From: Williamsia sp.
GTDB taxonomy: Bacteria; Bacteroidota; Bacteroidia; Chitinophagales; Chitinophagaceae
Direction: 5' to 3'
DNA: 64,000 nt
Assembly: GCA_015069695.1 (NCBI GenBank)
Contig: JADCRZ010000005.1
Coordinates: forward strand, 124,001 to 188,000
A program made the position numbers and the translations under genes. Below the pieces are notes generated by a model that saw only the letters and a list, made by a program, of their open reading frames with translations, was not told where the DNA came from and made no database searches. Shown here in pieces: positions 8,565 to 18,355 of the stretch (position 1 is the first letter of the stretch; each line of letters begins with the position of its first letter).

Positions 8565-8648
8565 GATGTTATTTTTAGGTTTACCTGGCAGGGGATTACC
8601 GGTTAAAGTTTACAATGCAAGGTTCTTTTAAAAAGTAAACTTCCCTCC

Positions 8649-11447
8649 TTATTTCCCCAGCATAAATTCAATATCTTCTTCACTTAATGATTTCAGGGAA
8701 GCGCTGTCGCTGGAGATGATTGTATCGAACAAGGCCGTTTTGGTTTCCTGCAGCTTTATTATTTTTTCTTCGATGGTACCCAGGGCAATCAATTTATAGC
8801 TCAGTACTTTCTTTTGCTGTCCTATGCGGTGTGCCCGGTCAATGGCCTGGCTTTCGGCGGCTTTATTCCACCAGGGGTCGAATATAAATACCATATCCGC
8901 TGCCGTCAGGTTCAGGCCGGTGCCGCCGGTTTTTAGCGTCAGCACAAACACTTTGCAGTCCGGATCGGTCTGGAATTTCTCAACCAGCTGCTGCCGGTTG
9001 CGCGTGCTGCCGGTCATGGTTACAAAATCGATCCCCCGTTTGTCCAGTTCCTCGCCAATATGCTCCACCGCCGCTAAGTAGTTGGCAAATACCAGCACCT
9101 TGTGCCGGTTGGCAATGGCATCATCAAGTTGTTCCATCAGCAGCTCTACTTTGGGCGAGTCAATGCGGCCTTCGGTTTGTGCCTCCGGGATGGAAGCAAT
9201 CTGCCGCAGTTCATTCATGGCCTGAAAAATGAAAAACTGTGCTTGCTGTACGCCTTTGGATGCCACCTGCTGCTCAATAGCCTGCTTGTAATACAGGCGG
9301 CGGCTTTCGTAGTACCGGGCCTGCTCCGGGTTCATTTCCACATACAGGGTTTGTTCTATTTTATCAGGCAGTTCGCTCAGCACATCTTTCTTTAGCCGCC
9401 TTAAAATAAAGGGGTAGATTTTGCGCCGCAGTTCCAGTGTGGCATCTTTATCATCATGCTTTTGTATAGGGATTAAATAGTTCTGGTTAAAGCTGTCTGC
9501 ACTGCCAAACATAGCCGGGTTTAAAAAGCGGAAAAGGGCATACAGTTCCGATAAATTATTTTCAACCGGTGTGCCGCTCAGTGCCAGCCGGTGCTGTGCC
9601 TGTAGCAGCATGACCGCCTTGTGCAACTGGCTTTGCAGGTTCTTGGCCATTTGCGATTCATCCAGGATAGCATACAGGAATTTTTGTTCTTTCCATTCTT
9701 CAATATCATTGCGCAGCATGGCATAGGTGGTAAGAATCAGGTTGGCCTGAAGGGCTTCTTCCATGCTGCGGTTGTTGCCGTACCAGGTGTAGTGGGTAAG
9801 CTGCGGGGCAAACCGTTTTAATTCAGCCTCCCAGTTAAACATAAGCGTTTTGGGCATGGCAATAATGCTGGTTGCTGCATCCTTTTCTTTAGTGTAAATA
9901 TCCGTCAGCAGGGCAATGGTTTGCAGGGTTTTGCCAAGCCCCATATCATCGGCCAGGCAACCCCCCAGCCTGTTTTTGTACAGGTAGTGCAGCCATTTAA
10001 AACCCTGCTGCTGATAGGGCCGCAATACAGCATTGATCTGTGGCAGCTCTAGCTTGCTTTTTGCCAGGTCGTTAAAGCCTTCAAAAATATCCCTTGCCCT
10101 GTCAAACTGCTCCTGTGCAGTGCGTTCTTCCATCAGTTCTTCCACAAGCGGCAGGTCGAAAAAGGAGATTTCCACCCGCTCTTTTTTCTTTTTAAACAGC
10201 CGCTGCAATTTTTGCATGTACTGCTCATTTACCAACGCATGACTGCCATCGCTCAATACTACGTACCGGTTCTTGTTAAATTGGCTGATGGCATCAAAAA
10301 CGGAAATCTGCTGTTCACCAAATTCCAACGTGGCACTGCCTTCCAAAAAATCAATGCCATGGCCCAGCTGCACATCCAGCCTGGGCGGGTTCACGTTTAC
10401 TTTATAGGCTTTCAGCTTTTCCGAACCTGCCAGCGCATACTCACCGATCAGAGAAGGAATGTCGGTGTAAATGAATTCTGCGGCAATGCTTTCCGGCACT
10501 ATGAGCAGCGATCCATCCTGTACAACGCCGCTGGTATTTTTCTTTTTACCGCTGTGCCTCAGCAATATTTTTTCGATGGAGGAAACGTAATACTCTACCG
10601 GCAATTGCTCTACGGGCCGTACTGTGATGGTTTCTTCCATTTCATTGATGGCAGCATACCGGAACAGGTCATAATCGTTCAGAAAACTAATGTCGGTATT
10701 GGGCAAGAGCTGGCTGATCCGGATGTAGAGCGAATTGTCAGCATCCACCTTTTCAAAAATGAGGACCGGCCGGGCTTTTACCGGTTCGGTTTCCCAGTTT
10801 ACTTCATAGTTTCCGTATTGAAGGTGTGTGTTTTCCAGGTATGAAAAAAACAAGGCGAGATACTTGGGCAGATCGGCCGGGGGGAGCGAAGCAACATTAA
10901 ACTGCTGCAGTGAGTAAAAGAGCGGTCCTACAGGCTGGGCTTCAAAAATAAGATTCACTTCCGGCACCCACACCTGCTCCTCATTCACAAATGTAAAACG
11001 GGTATACACCTGATCGTGTACGGATAAAATTAATTGTGTGCTGAGGGTTTTTTCAGTTTGGGCGGTTACAGTCAGCTTTAACTGTGCCAGGCCTTTACCT
11101 GTTCTGATGGGCTGCTTGTCTGCATCCATGAGTATGTTTGATTCCAGCAATTGAGGCACCAGGTAGGGATGCTCATGCAGGTATAAGCGGCGGTCGGGGT
11201 TTTCCCAGTCAATCGTAAAGTTGTCCCGGTCTTTTATCATCTGCACACTGCGGGCAATGCTGCGCAAGATGCCACTATACTGCCGGTAGTCAAAGCCGGT
11301 CTCTTTACCGTTTTTATCAACCGCTTCTATATACATGCCTTGCACATCGCCCTTAAGGCAAAAAAATAATTCGTTGACTTTGCCGCCGGAAAATTCTTTA
11401 TGATCTGCAACCGGTTTATTACGTCTTAACTGTTCAAAAAGTGACAT
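8649..11447 (-). CDS. SNF2-family DEAD/DEAH helicase (translocase)
   Basis: A 932-residue SNF2 ATPase. The first 440 residues are a bacterial SNF2-associated region of beta-rich character. The motor begins near residue 470 (LRPYQQQGFKWLHYL) and contains motif I DDMGLGKT near 500, motif II LDESQ near 596 (DESQ in place of DEAH), motif III LALSGTPVENN, and in the second lobe VFANYLAAVEHI, LKTGGTGLNL and the arginine-finger motif DRAHRIGQQKKV near 874. SNF2 proteins use ATP to move along double-stranded DNA and remodel protein-DNA complexes. No SWIM zinc finger is visible. It forms a unit with the 602-residue protein downstream. Confidence 0.92.
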   Translation of the reverse strand: MSLFEQLRRNKPVADHKEFSGGKVNELFFCLKGDVQGMYIEAVDKNGKETGFDYRQYSGILRSIARSVQMIKDRDNFTIDWENPDRRLYLHEHPYLVPQLLESNILMDADKQPIRTGKGLAQLKLTVTAQTEKTLSTQLILSVHDQVYTRFTFVNEEQVWVPEVNLIFEAQPVGPLFYSLQQFNVASLPPADLPKYLALFFSYLENTHLQYGNYEVNWETEPVKARPVLIFEKVDADNSLYIRISQLLPNTDISFLNDYDLFRYAAINEMEETITVRPVEQLPVEYYVSSIEKILLRHSGKKKNTSGVVQDGSLLIVPESIAAEFIYTDIPSLIGEYALAGSEKLKAYKVNVNPPRLDVQLGHGIDFLEGSATLEFGEQQISVFDAISQFNKNRYVVLSDGSHALVNEQYMQKLQRLFKKKKERVEISFFDLPLVEELMEERTAQEQFDRARDIFEGFNDLAKSKLELPQINAVLRPYQQQGFKWLHYLYKNRLGGCLADDMGLGKTLQTIALLTDIYTKEKDAATSIIAMPKTLMFNWEAELKRFAPQLTHYTWYGNNRSMEEALQANLILTTYAMLRNDIEEWKEQKFLYAILDESQMAKNLQSQLHKAVMLLQAQHRLALSGTPVENNLSELYALFRFLNPAMFGSADSFNQNYLIPIQKHDDKDATLELRRKIYPFILRRLKKDVLSELPDKIEQTLYVEMNPEQARYYESRRLYYKQAIEQQVASKGVQQAQFFIFQAMNELRQIASIPEAQTEGRIDSPKVELLMEQLDDAIANRHKVLVFANYLAAVEHIGEELDKRGIDFVTMTGSTRNRQQLVEKFQTDPDCKVFVLTLKTGGTGLNLTAADMVFIFDPWWNKAAESQAIDRAHRIGQQKKVLSYKLIALGTIEEKIIKLQETKTALFDTIISSDSASLKSLSEEDIEFMLGK

Positions 11448-11716
11448 TTAAAGTTGTTTGAAAAATCAGGAATCCTGAAATAAATAGTATGTATAATCTG
11501 TGAAAGAGGCAAGGATTATACAAATGTAACTTTCAAAGTGTATAAATTTTCCGCGCTGATAACTGAATTTATGCAGCCTTTAGCGGGCTCCGCAAGGGTA
11601 TGCAACTGTTTGCTGACTACGGCTAAACTATATGAATCAGGTAAGGAGTTTTGCCGGTATGCACGGCAGTTATCGCTAAAAAGCTTACTTTTAGCATCGA
11701 TCGTTATCATACTCAC

Positions 11717-12268
11717 ATGAATCCGGCTGAAAAGATCGCTGCGCTTAAAGAAGGTGATGAAGCTGCCTTTGGTGAACTCTTTCATGCGTTTCACCAGAAA
11801 ATTTACTTTTATATCCTTGCTAAAACAAAATCTCCGTATCTGGCTGAAGAAGTTACCCAGCTTACTTTTATCAAACTCTGGAACAACCGCACCAGGCTAG
11901 TTGAGAGCCTGTCTGTTTCAGCACAATTGTTTCAGATCGCTAAAACAACCTGCATCGATTTACTGCGAAAAGAAGGCAACCAGGTGAAGCTGGCGGTTGT
12001 AAAGCAGGAAGCGCCTGCTTGTAGCAGCCATCACAGCGACGAAAGATTGTATAGCAGGGAGCTGCAATCCAGGCTGGATCAGGAAGTCCAAAAAATGCCT
12101 CCTATGCGGAAAACTGTTTTTGAAATGAGCCGCTATGAGGCAAAAACCTACAAGGAGATTGCCCGCCTGCTCTCCCTGTCAGAAAAGACGGTTGAGAACC
12201 ACATTTCCATCGCACTCAAACAGCTTCGGCGTGTTTTCACCCTCTCCCTCCTTTTCTTTATACGCTAA
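11717..12268 (+). CDS. ECF RNA polymerase sigma factor
   Basis: A 183-residue ECF sigma factor. Region 2 spans about residues 20-85 (FGELFHAFHQKIYFYILAKT, EEVTQLTFIKLWNNR) and region 4 about 125-175 (MPPMRKTVFEMSRYEAKTYKEIARLLSLSEKTVENHISIALKQLRR). The frame is open from 11651, but the ATG at 11717 gives the family-typical MNPAEKIAALKEGDEAAF start. A FecR anti-sigma gene follows 114 nt later, then susC and susD, so it should direct transcription of the downstream glycan-uptake locus when released by FecR. Confidence 0.93.
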   Translation: MNPAEKIAALKEGDEAAFGELFHAFHQKIYFYILAKTKSPYLAEEVTQLTFIKLWNNRTRLVESLSVSAQLFQIAKTTCIDLLRKEGNQVKLAVVKQEAPACSSHHSDERLYSRELQSRLDQEVQKMPPMRKTVFEMSRYEAKTYKEIARLLSLSEKTVENHISIALKQLRRVFTLSLLFFIR

Positions 12269-12382
12269 AAAATATTTTAACAGGGATTGGGGGATGGTCC
12301 TGTTTCGAACGTATTCTTTGTTGTTCACGCTTAAATCAGTTCAGGAGAATGTTTGTTTCTCTTGAAAAGAGCCTAATTTATA

Positions 12383-13456
12383 ATGGTCACAAAAGAGTCA
12401 ATTGAGCGTTTCTTCCGAGGTGAGTGCAGTCCTGAAGAGCAAGAGCAGGTATGGGCGTTTTTCAAAGCAAACCCGGAAGAATTTGCGCAATACCTGGATG
12501 AAAGTGAATGGGAAAGCTTTGTGTCCGCCGGGAAGGTGGACCCTGCACTTTCCAACCAATTGTTTGAGAACATCCGGCGGCAAACAATTGGCAAGACCGG
12601 CCGTATAAAGACGGTTCGCAGAATGGCCGTTGCAGCCGCTGTGCTTTTGACAGTGGTTTTAGGATGGATGTATTTTAGCAGCAGTAAGCAAGCCGTGCCG
12701 GTGGCGAGGACAGGCAACAACACAAAAGAAAATCCCATCGCCCTTGTAACCCGGCATGAGCGCAACCAAACCGGTAAAGACAAGACCATCAGCCTGGAAG
12801 ATGGTTCTTGGATCATACTATCCGGCAACAGTGAAATATCTTACCAGCTGCCTTTTACAAACAGCCGGAACATAACCCTTACAGGTAGGGCGTTTTTTAA
12901 AGTGGCAAAAGATAAAACAAGGCCTTTTACCGTAACATCCGGGGAGATCACGACAACTGCACTGGGGACGGAGTTTACCGTATCTGCTTACGAGGGTTCA
13001 AAAAGCATCGTTGTCCGGTTATATGAAGGGAGAATTGTGATCAAAGCTGCAAACAAGGCTGATAAGCGGATGAAGAATGATGTTTACTTATCGCCGGGCC
13101 AGGAGTTTGTATACGGTGCTCAAAGAACAGCCGGCGTGCATGCATTCAAAGTCAACAGCAGCGCTGCTCCCGCGCAAATCATGGCGGAAGAAATTTCCCG
13201 TGACAACCCTTCGCTTCCGCAGAACACAAAGGGAACATGGTTCCAGTTCAACAACCGGCCTGTTGATGAAGTGCTTGACCAGTTAGCTGAAATTTACAAA
13301 GTTGATATTGTATATGATAAAAAAGATGTGCAGAAGCTTTACTTCATCGGCAAGTACAAAAGTGCTGATTCCGTTGAAACGATCCTGGGAAGAATCGGCA
13401 TCCTTTATCATCTAACGATCACAAAGAATGATACGGCGTTCATTGTAAGTAAGTAA
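12383..13456 (+). CDS. FecR-type anti-sigma factor
   Basis: A 357-residue inner-membrane anti-sigma factor. The cytoplasmic N-terminal domain (residues 1-78) binds the sigma factor, a single membrane helix lies at about 81-98 (MAVAAAVLLTVVLGWMYF), and the periplasmic part carries the FecR domain (KTISLEDGSWIILSGNSEISY, LTGRAFFKVAKDKTRPF, VTSGEITTTALGTEF) and a C-terminal DUF4974/STN-like module (FNNRPVDEVLDQLAEIYKV). It normally relays receptor occupancy to the sigma factor encoded just upstream. Notably, the SusC downstream lacks the STN domain that usually contacts FecR. Confidence 0.92.
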   Translation: MVTKESIERFFRGECSPEEQEQVWAFFKANPEEFAQYLDESEWESFVSAGKVDPALSNQLFENIRRQTIGKTGRIKTVRRMAVAAAVLLTVVLGWMYFSSSKQAVPVARTGNNTKENPIALVTRHERNQTGKDKTISLEDGSWIILSGNSEISYQLPFTNSRNITLTGRAFFKVAKDKTRPFTVTSGEITTTALGTEFTVSAYEGSKSIVVRLYEGRIVIKAANKADKRMKNDVYLSPGQEFVYGAQRTAGVHAFKVNSSAAPAQIMAEEISRDNPSLPQNTKGTWFQFNNRPVDEVLDQLAEIYKVDIVYDKKDVQKLYFIGKYKSADSVETILGRIGILYHLTITKNDTAFIVSK

Positions 13457-13479
13457 AATTCACCCAACATAAAATATTG

Positions 13480-13499
13480 CATCCGCAGACTTGCGGATG
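13480..13499 (+). promoter_or_regulatory. 8-bp perfect hairpin in fecR-susC leader
   Basis: CATCCGCA (13480-13487) and TGCGGATG (13492-13499) form a perfect stem with a GACT loop, 24 nt after the fecR stop and 60 nt before susC. No T run follows, so it is not a standard terminator. It could protect mRNA 3' ends or partly attenuate read-through, setting a different level for susC. This role is inference. Confidence 0.45.
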
Positions 13500-13558
13500 A
13501 CTATTCCGCTCCGGACGGATAGCAAGGGTTTTATTGTTCATTAAAAACGGCAAGCCAT

Positions 13559-16500
13559 ATGAGGCATCACCAATTCTACGCTCAAACGGTTCTTTTAGCG
13601 CTTTTCTCCCTTTTCCAGTTATTGCAGCCCTTATCTGCAATCGCGCAAGACCCAGGCAGTATTGTAAAAGGGATTGTACACGGCGATAACAACCAACCCC
13701 TTAGTGGCGTATCGGTTATTCTCCGCAACGGCAAAACCAATTTTACAGCAGGTACGAGTACAGACAGCACAGGCGTCTTTACGTTTTCCCGTGTGCCGAC
13801 CGGAAGCTCGTACAGCTTTGCATTTTCCATGGTGGGTTATGAGCCGCAAACAATGGCTGGCTATACCATCAATGGAGATGCAACCCTGGCCCTGGATGTA
13901 GAGCTGAAGAACATAACCAGATCAATGAATGAAGTGGTGGTGGTTGGTTATGGCGTTCAAACAAAAAGAAATGTGACCGGTGCTATTTCAACGATCAATC
14001 TCTCAGCAACGCGGGATCTGCCAAATACAAACCTTGCCCAAACGCTACGGGGCCGGGTGGCGGGGGTGCAGTTTACTGACAACGGAAGACCCGGACAAAC
14101 AGGAAATTTGCTGATCAGGGGGCCCCGGTCGCTCGTAGCCAGCAATACACCCCTGATCATACTGGATGGAATATTCTTCAACGGCGGGTTGGCAGACATT
14201 AACCCCAACGATATAGCCACCATGGATATCTTAAAGGACGCAAGCGCTGCTGCCATATACGGGGCGCGGGCCGCAAATGGCGTTATCCTGATCACCTCAC
14301 GCAGAGGCACAACCGCAAAGCCGGTCATCAGGGTGAATGCATACAAAGGATTCTCCGAGATCGCGAACCGGTTGAAACTCTTGTCACCGGAAAGATACCT
14401 GCAGAAAACCCTGGATTACAGGAAACAAACCGGCCTCGCTGCGGATCCGGCGAAAGTGGCGGATTATCTTACCACTACGGAAGCCGCCAACTACAAGGTC
14501 GGCAAGTCGCTTGATCCCTGGAAGGAAGCCTCCCAGGCTGCTTCCATCGTTTCTGCGGATGCAAGCGTTTCGGGCCGGACGGAGAATTCCAATTATTTTC
14601 TTTCCGGATCTTACCTGAAAGAAAAAGGCGTTATGTTCAAAGATGATGCAAGCAGGCTTAGCCTGCGGGCAAATATAGAGAACAAGATCACCGGTTGGCT
14701 TACCATCGGAACCAACGCCATGTACTCCCACCAGGATCTCTCCGGCATTGCAGCAGATTTAAACAGTTTGTATTACAGCAGCCCTTATGGAACCTGGTAT
14801 TATCCTGATGGAGAGCCGACACGTTTTACTGTTCCGGAAGAGCAGATATCCGGCAGTCCGGTCAGAAACTCGATCCTGACAAAAAACCAGGAAATCAATG
14901 ACAATCTATTTGCAAATTTTTATGGCATTGTAAAACTCCCCTTTGTCCCCGGGCTCTCTTACCGCATCAACTATTCTCCCAACATGCGCTGGTATCACAA
15001 TTACAATTTTACGCGGCAAGACAAATACGTGGCGGCCAATACAAAAAGTGCCAACAAAACAAATACCAACACCTCCGAGTGGGTTCTGGAGAACATCCTT
15101 ACTTACGCAAAGAAGCTCAACAAGGATCATGAATTCGATCTCACCCTTTTATACGGGCGAAATCATACCTACGCCGAATCAACTACAGCCAATGCCAGCC
15201 AGCTGAGCTCGGATGCAGTAGGCTGGAATAACCTAAACCTTGGGGGAACCCAGACAACCACTTCCACCGCCTCCAAGGTAGAAGGAATATCCTCCATGGC
15301 CAGATTGAACTACCGGTTCAAAGAAAGATACCTGCTTACGCTGACTGCACGCAGGGACGGAAGTTCGGTGTTTGCCAAAAACAACAAGTTCGCCACCTTC
15401 CCCTCCGGCGCCCTTTCCTGGGTGATGTCTGATGAAAGCTTTTTAAACAAGGTGAAATGGCTCGATTTTCTTAAACTTCGCATTTCCTATGGAGCAGTAG
15501 GCAACCAGGCCATTTCTCCGTACCAATCCCTCAGTATATCCAGCACCACCCAGTATGTATTCGGCGATGGAGGAACAACTTCGCTGGGTGTTTATCCGTC
15601 ACGCATGGCGAACGACAACTTGAAATGGGAGACCACGTATACAGGCAATATGGGGGTTGATTTTGGTATATTCAATGGCAGGATAGGGGGAAGTTTGGAG
15701 GTTTATAACAGTGATACAAAAAACCTGCTGATTGCCCGCTCACTTCCGACCATGACGGGTTTCACCAGCATCATTACCAACCTCGGCGCTACCAACAACA
15801 GGGGCGTTGAGATCACGCTCAACACGGTCAACCTGAAAGCAAAGAGATTTGAGTGGGGCTCAAACCTGGTTTTTAGCAGCAACAAAAACAAGATCGTGCA
15901 CCTGTACCGTTCAGACATCAACAACGACGGCCGGGAGGACGATGACCTGGGCAACCGGTGGTTCATCGGCCAGCCTATCAATGTTTACTATGATTATGTG
16001 TTCGATGGAATTTACCAGGAGAAGGATCAGCTACCTGCCGGCTACAAAGCGGGGTTCGTAAGATTAAAAGACCTGAATGGCGACGGTAAGATCGATGCGA
16101 CCAACGACCGCCAGATCGTAGGACAGGGAGGGCAACCCAAGATCAGGTGGGGTTTCACGAATAATTTTCGTTATGACAACCTGACGCTCTCTGTATTTGT
16201 AAACGCCATGCAGGGATGGATCTCGGATTTTATTTTGCTTGATCCAAACTCGACCACCAGCGAAAATTCACCCGGCCGGGCACTCAACCAAATAGATGCC
16301 GGTTGGTGGACGGCAGAGAATCAATCGAACACCAGACCTTCCCTTGTCTACACGAACCCGAACGGGCATAGCTATTACGTGAGCAGGAATTTTGTCCGGA
16401 TCCAGGATGTATCCCTCTCCTATGATTTCCCCAGGCAGCTGTTGGACAGAGCAAGGATCGCCAATCTTCGCGCTTATGTGAGCGGAAAAAATCTTGTAAC

Positions 16501-16609
16501 GTTCACAAAAGACTGGCCCGGAGTTGATCCCGAATCAGGAGCTACTACAAAAGCCAATATGTTCCCGATGGCCAGAACAGTTTCAGTAGGTCTGAATGTT
16601 GGATTATAA
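13559..16609 (+). CDS. SusC/RagA-type TonB-dependent outer-membrane receptor
   Basis: A 1016-residue outer-membrane transporter that imports oligosaccharides with its SusD lid. Residues 1-29 are a signal peptide (ending LSAIAQ). A carboxypeptidase-regulatory-like domain follows at about 35-115 (VKGIVHGDNNQPLSGVSVIL). The TonB box region is NEVVVVGYGVQTKRNVTGAI, the plug spans about 125-235 with the signature AAAIYGARAANGVILIT, and the rest is a 22-strand barrel ending in SVGLNVGL. There is no STN domain. The susD gene starts 29 nt downstream. The substrate is unknown; the nearby BNR-repeat enzyme is the only clue. Confidence 0.93.
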   Translation: MRHHQFYAQTVLLALFSLFQLLQPLSAIAQDPGSIVKGIVHGDNNQPLSGVSVILRNGKTNFTAGTSTDSTGVFTFSRVPTGSSYSFAFSMVGYEPQTMAGYTINGDATLALDVELKNITRSMNEVVVVGYGVQTKRNVTGAISTINLSATRDLPNTNLAQTLRGRVAGVQFTDNGRPGQTGNLLIRGPRSLVASNTPLIILDGIFFNGGLADINPNDIATMDILKDASAAAIYGARAANGVILITSRRGTTAKPVIRVNAYKGFSEIANRLKLLSPERYLQKTLDYRKQTGLAADPAKVADYLTTTEAANYKVGKSLDPWKEASQAASIVSADASVSGRTENSNYFLSGSYLKEKGVMFKDDASRLSLRANIENKITGWLTIGTNAMYSHQDLSGIAADLNSLYYSSPYGTWYYPDGEPTRFTVPEEQISGSPVRNSILTKNQEINDNLFANFYGIVKLPFVPGLSYRINYSPNMRWYHNYNFTRQDKYVAANTKSANKTNTNTSEWVLENILTYAKKLNKDHEFDLTLLYGRNHTYAESTTANASQLSSDAVGWNNLNLGGTQTTTSTASKVEGISSMARLNYRFKERYLLTLTARRDGSSVFAKNNKFATFPSGALSWVMSDESFLNKVKWLDFLKLRISYGAVGNQAISPYQSLSISSTTQYVFGDGGTTSLGVYPSRMANDNLKWETTYTGNMGVDFGIFNGRIGGSLEVYNSDTKNLLIARSLPTMTGFTSIITNLGATNNRGVEITLNTVNLKAKRFEWGSNLVFSSNKNKIVHLYRSDINNDGREDDDLGNRWFIGQPINVYYDYVFDGIYQEKDQLPAGYKAGFVRLKDLNGDGKIDATNDRQIVGQGGQPKIRWGFTNNFRYDNLTLSVFVNAMQGWISDFILLDPNSTTSENSPGRALNQIDAGWWTAENQSNTRPSLVYTNPNGHSYYVSRNFVRIQDVSLSYDFPRQLLDRARIANLRAYVSGKNLVTFTKDWPGVDPESGATTKANMFPMARTVSVGLNVGL

Positions 16610-16638
16610 TAAACCGAATTACGTCAAATAGAAAGATC

Positions 16639-18285
16639 ATGACAAAAAGTATAAATATCATTCAAAGGGCAAGATTGCTATTTTCAATCTTGCTGGCTGC
16701 ACCATTTTTCTTTGGCTGTAAAAAAGAAGTGCTGGATGAAGTACCTGAAGCTTCCCTGGCGTCGGCAGTCGTATTGGTGAACAAAGCAGGGTTTGATAAT
16801 TACATCACCGCTATACATCAGGCTGCAAGAGAAGAATTGTCCGGTGAAGATCTGGGCCGTTTCCCGGATATGAACCTGGGAACGGATGTAGGAACAACCG
16901 GCCAGGAGCAGAGTGTCAATTTCAGGAACTACAATACCTTTCTCACGCCTTCCGCCGGTGCTGTAAGCAGCCCCTGGAACTGGGCTTACACGCAGATGAT
17001 CATGCGGGCAAATACGGTCATTGACTACGCAAACAAGCCGGAGCTTGCCGGCATATGGGCCAATGATGCTGAGAAGAATGCCATCATTGCGGAGGCGAAG
17101 TTCTTCCGTGCCTACACGTATAATTTTCTTGCGAATCTTTACGGGGGAGTTCCTATTGTAGACAGAACCTATCAAAGCCCGAAAACAGATTTTGTCAGGA
17201 GCAAGCGGGAAGAGGTGTATGCTTTTGCAAAAGCAGACCTGGAGTTTGCCGTGCAGTATCTTCCGGTAACTGTTGCCAAGACAAGCGAGGGCAGGATTGT
17301 GAAAGGAGCGGCCCAACACTTGCTGACCGAAGTGTATATCAGCACAGGCGAGCTTGATAAATCGATCGCTACCGCATCTGACCTGATCAACAGTGGGACC
17401 TACAAGCTGATGACAACCAGGTTTGGCGTGAATGCCAGCAAGCCGGGGGATGTATACTCGGATTTGTTTATAGAAGGCAACCAGAACCGCAGCTCCGGCA
17501 ATCTTGAAACGATTTATGTTTGGCAGTATGAAAACCTCACACCGGGCGGAGCCGGCGGCAATGGTGGAAATAACACCATCCGCCAGTGGGTTCCTGCTTT
17601 ATGGAACCTCAAAGATCCGGCAGGTGTAAACGGTTTTGTGCTGGTCGACAGCCTCAACCGGGGCGTTGCCTACAGCCGTCCCACTTCCTGGTTCCTGTAT
17701 GATTTGTGGGGAAGCGACTGGAACAATGATATCCGTAATTCTGTATATAATATTCGCCGGAAGTTTTATTACAACAATCCGGCTTCTACTTATTTCGGCA
17801 AAGAAGTTGAGCCACGGACCACACAGGAAGATACGATGCGCAATATTTATCCTTATTTAAGAAAGCTGGAAGGAAAACCATTCAACGGGGACAATGCGTC
17901 CGGGCGGACAGGCAAAGACTGGATCGTTTATCGCCTGGCAGAAACATACCTTTTGAGGGCGGAGGCTTACATGCGCAAAGGTGATCTGGTGAATGCAGCG
18001 TCAGATATAAATGCTGTGCGGGCCCGGGCAAATGCAAAGCTGATCACTCCTTCCGCTGTTACATTGGATTACATCCTTGACGAACGTGCACGTGAGTTGA
18101 TTACGGAAGAACCCAGAAGAAGAACCCTTACAAGAGTCGGTAAATTGGTTGAGCGTACCAGAAAATACCAGACGCGTGCAGATGTTCGCACCACGATCCA
18201 GGATAAGCATGCGTTTTATCCGGTTCCGCAATCTGCCATCGATGCCAATTTCAGTGCTAAGCTGGAACAGAATGCGGGTTATTAA
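16639..18285 (+). CDS. SusD/RagB-type surface glycan-binding lipoprotein
   Basis: A 548-residue lipoprotein that caps the SusC barrel and captures glycan at the cell surface. The signal peptide ends in a lipobox-like APFFFGC with the lipidated cysteine at residue 26, followed by KKEVLDEVP. Helical TPR-like SusD repeats are visible (AEKNAIIAEAKFFRAYTYNFLANLYGGVPIVD). The C-terminal SusD signature is present as YRLAETYLLRAEAYMRKGD, INAVRARA and LDERARELITEEPRRR, ending FYPVPQSAIDAN...QNAGY. It is transcribed with the susC gene 29 nt upstream and is followed by a strong terminator. Confidence 0.94.
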   Translation: MTKSINIIQRARLLFSILLAAPFFFGCKKEVLDEVPEASLASAVVLVNKAGFDNYITAIHQAAREELSGEDLGRFPDMNLGTDVGTTGQEQSVNFRNYNTFLTPSAGAVSSPWNWAYTQMIMRANTVIDYANKPELAGIWANDAEKNAIIAEAKFFRAYTYNFLANLYGGVPIVDRTYQSPKTDFVRSKREEVYAFAKADLEFAVQYLPVTVAKTSEGRIVKGAAQHLLTEVYISTGELDKSIATASDLINSGTYKLMTTRFGVNASKPGDVYSDLFIEGNQNRSSGNLETIYVWQYENLTPGGAGGNGGNNTIRQWVPALWNLKDPAGVNGFVLVDSLNRGVAYSRPTSWFLYDLWGSDWNNDIRNSVYNIRRKFYYNNPASTYFGKEVEPRTTQEDTMRNIYPYLRKLEGKPFNGDNASGRTGKDWIVYRLAETYLLRAEAYMRKGDLVNAASDINAVRARANAKLITPSAVTLDYILDERARELITEEPRRRTLTRVGKLVERTRKYQTRADVRTTIQDKHAFYPVPQSAIDANFSAKLEQNAGY

Positions 18286-18302
18286 TCTGACATGACAAAC
18301 AA

Positions 18303-18330
18303 AAAAGGCGGTTTTCTCCAACCGCCTTTT
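18303..18330 (+). terminator. Rho-independent terminator after susD
   Basis: An 11-bp perfect stem, AAAAGGCGGTT (18303-18313) with AACCGCCTTTT (18320-18330), loop TTCTCC, followed by a T-rich stretch (CTTACTTT). It lies 17 nt after the susD stop and 26 nt before the BNR-repeat gene, so most transcription of the locus should end here and the downstream gene is partly or wholly separate. Confidence 0.85.
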
Positions 18331-18355
18331 CTTACTTTACAATAAAAAATAGTTT

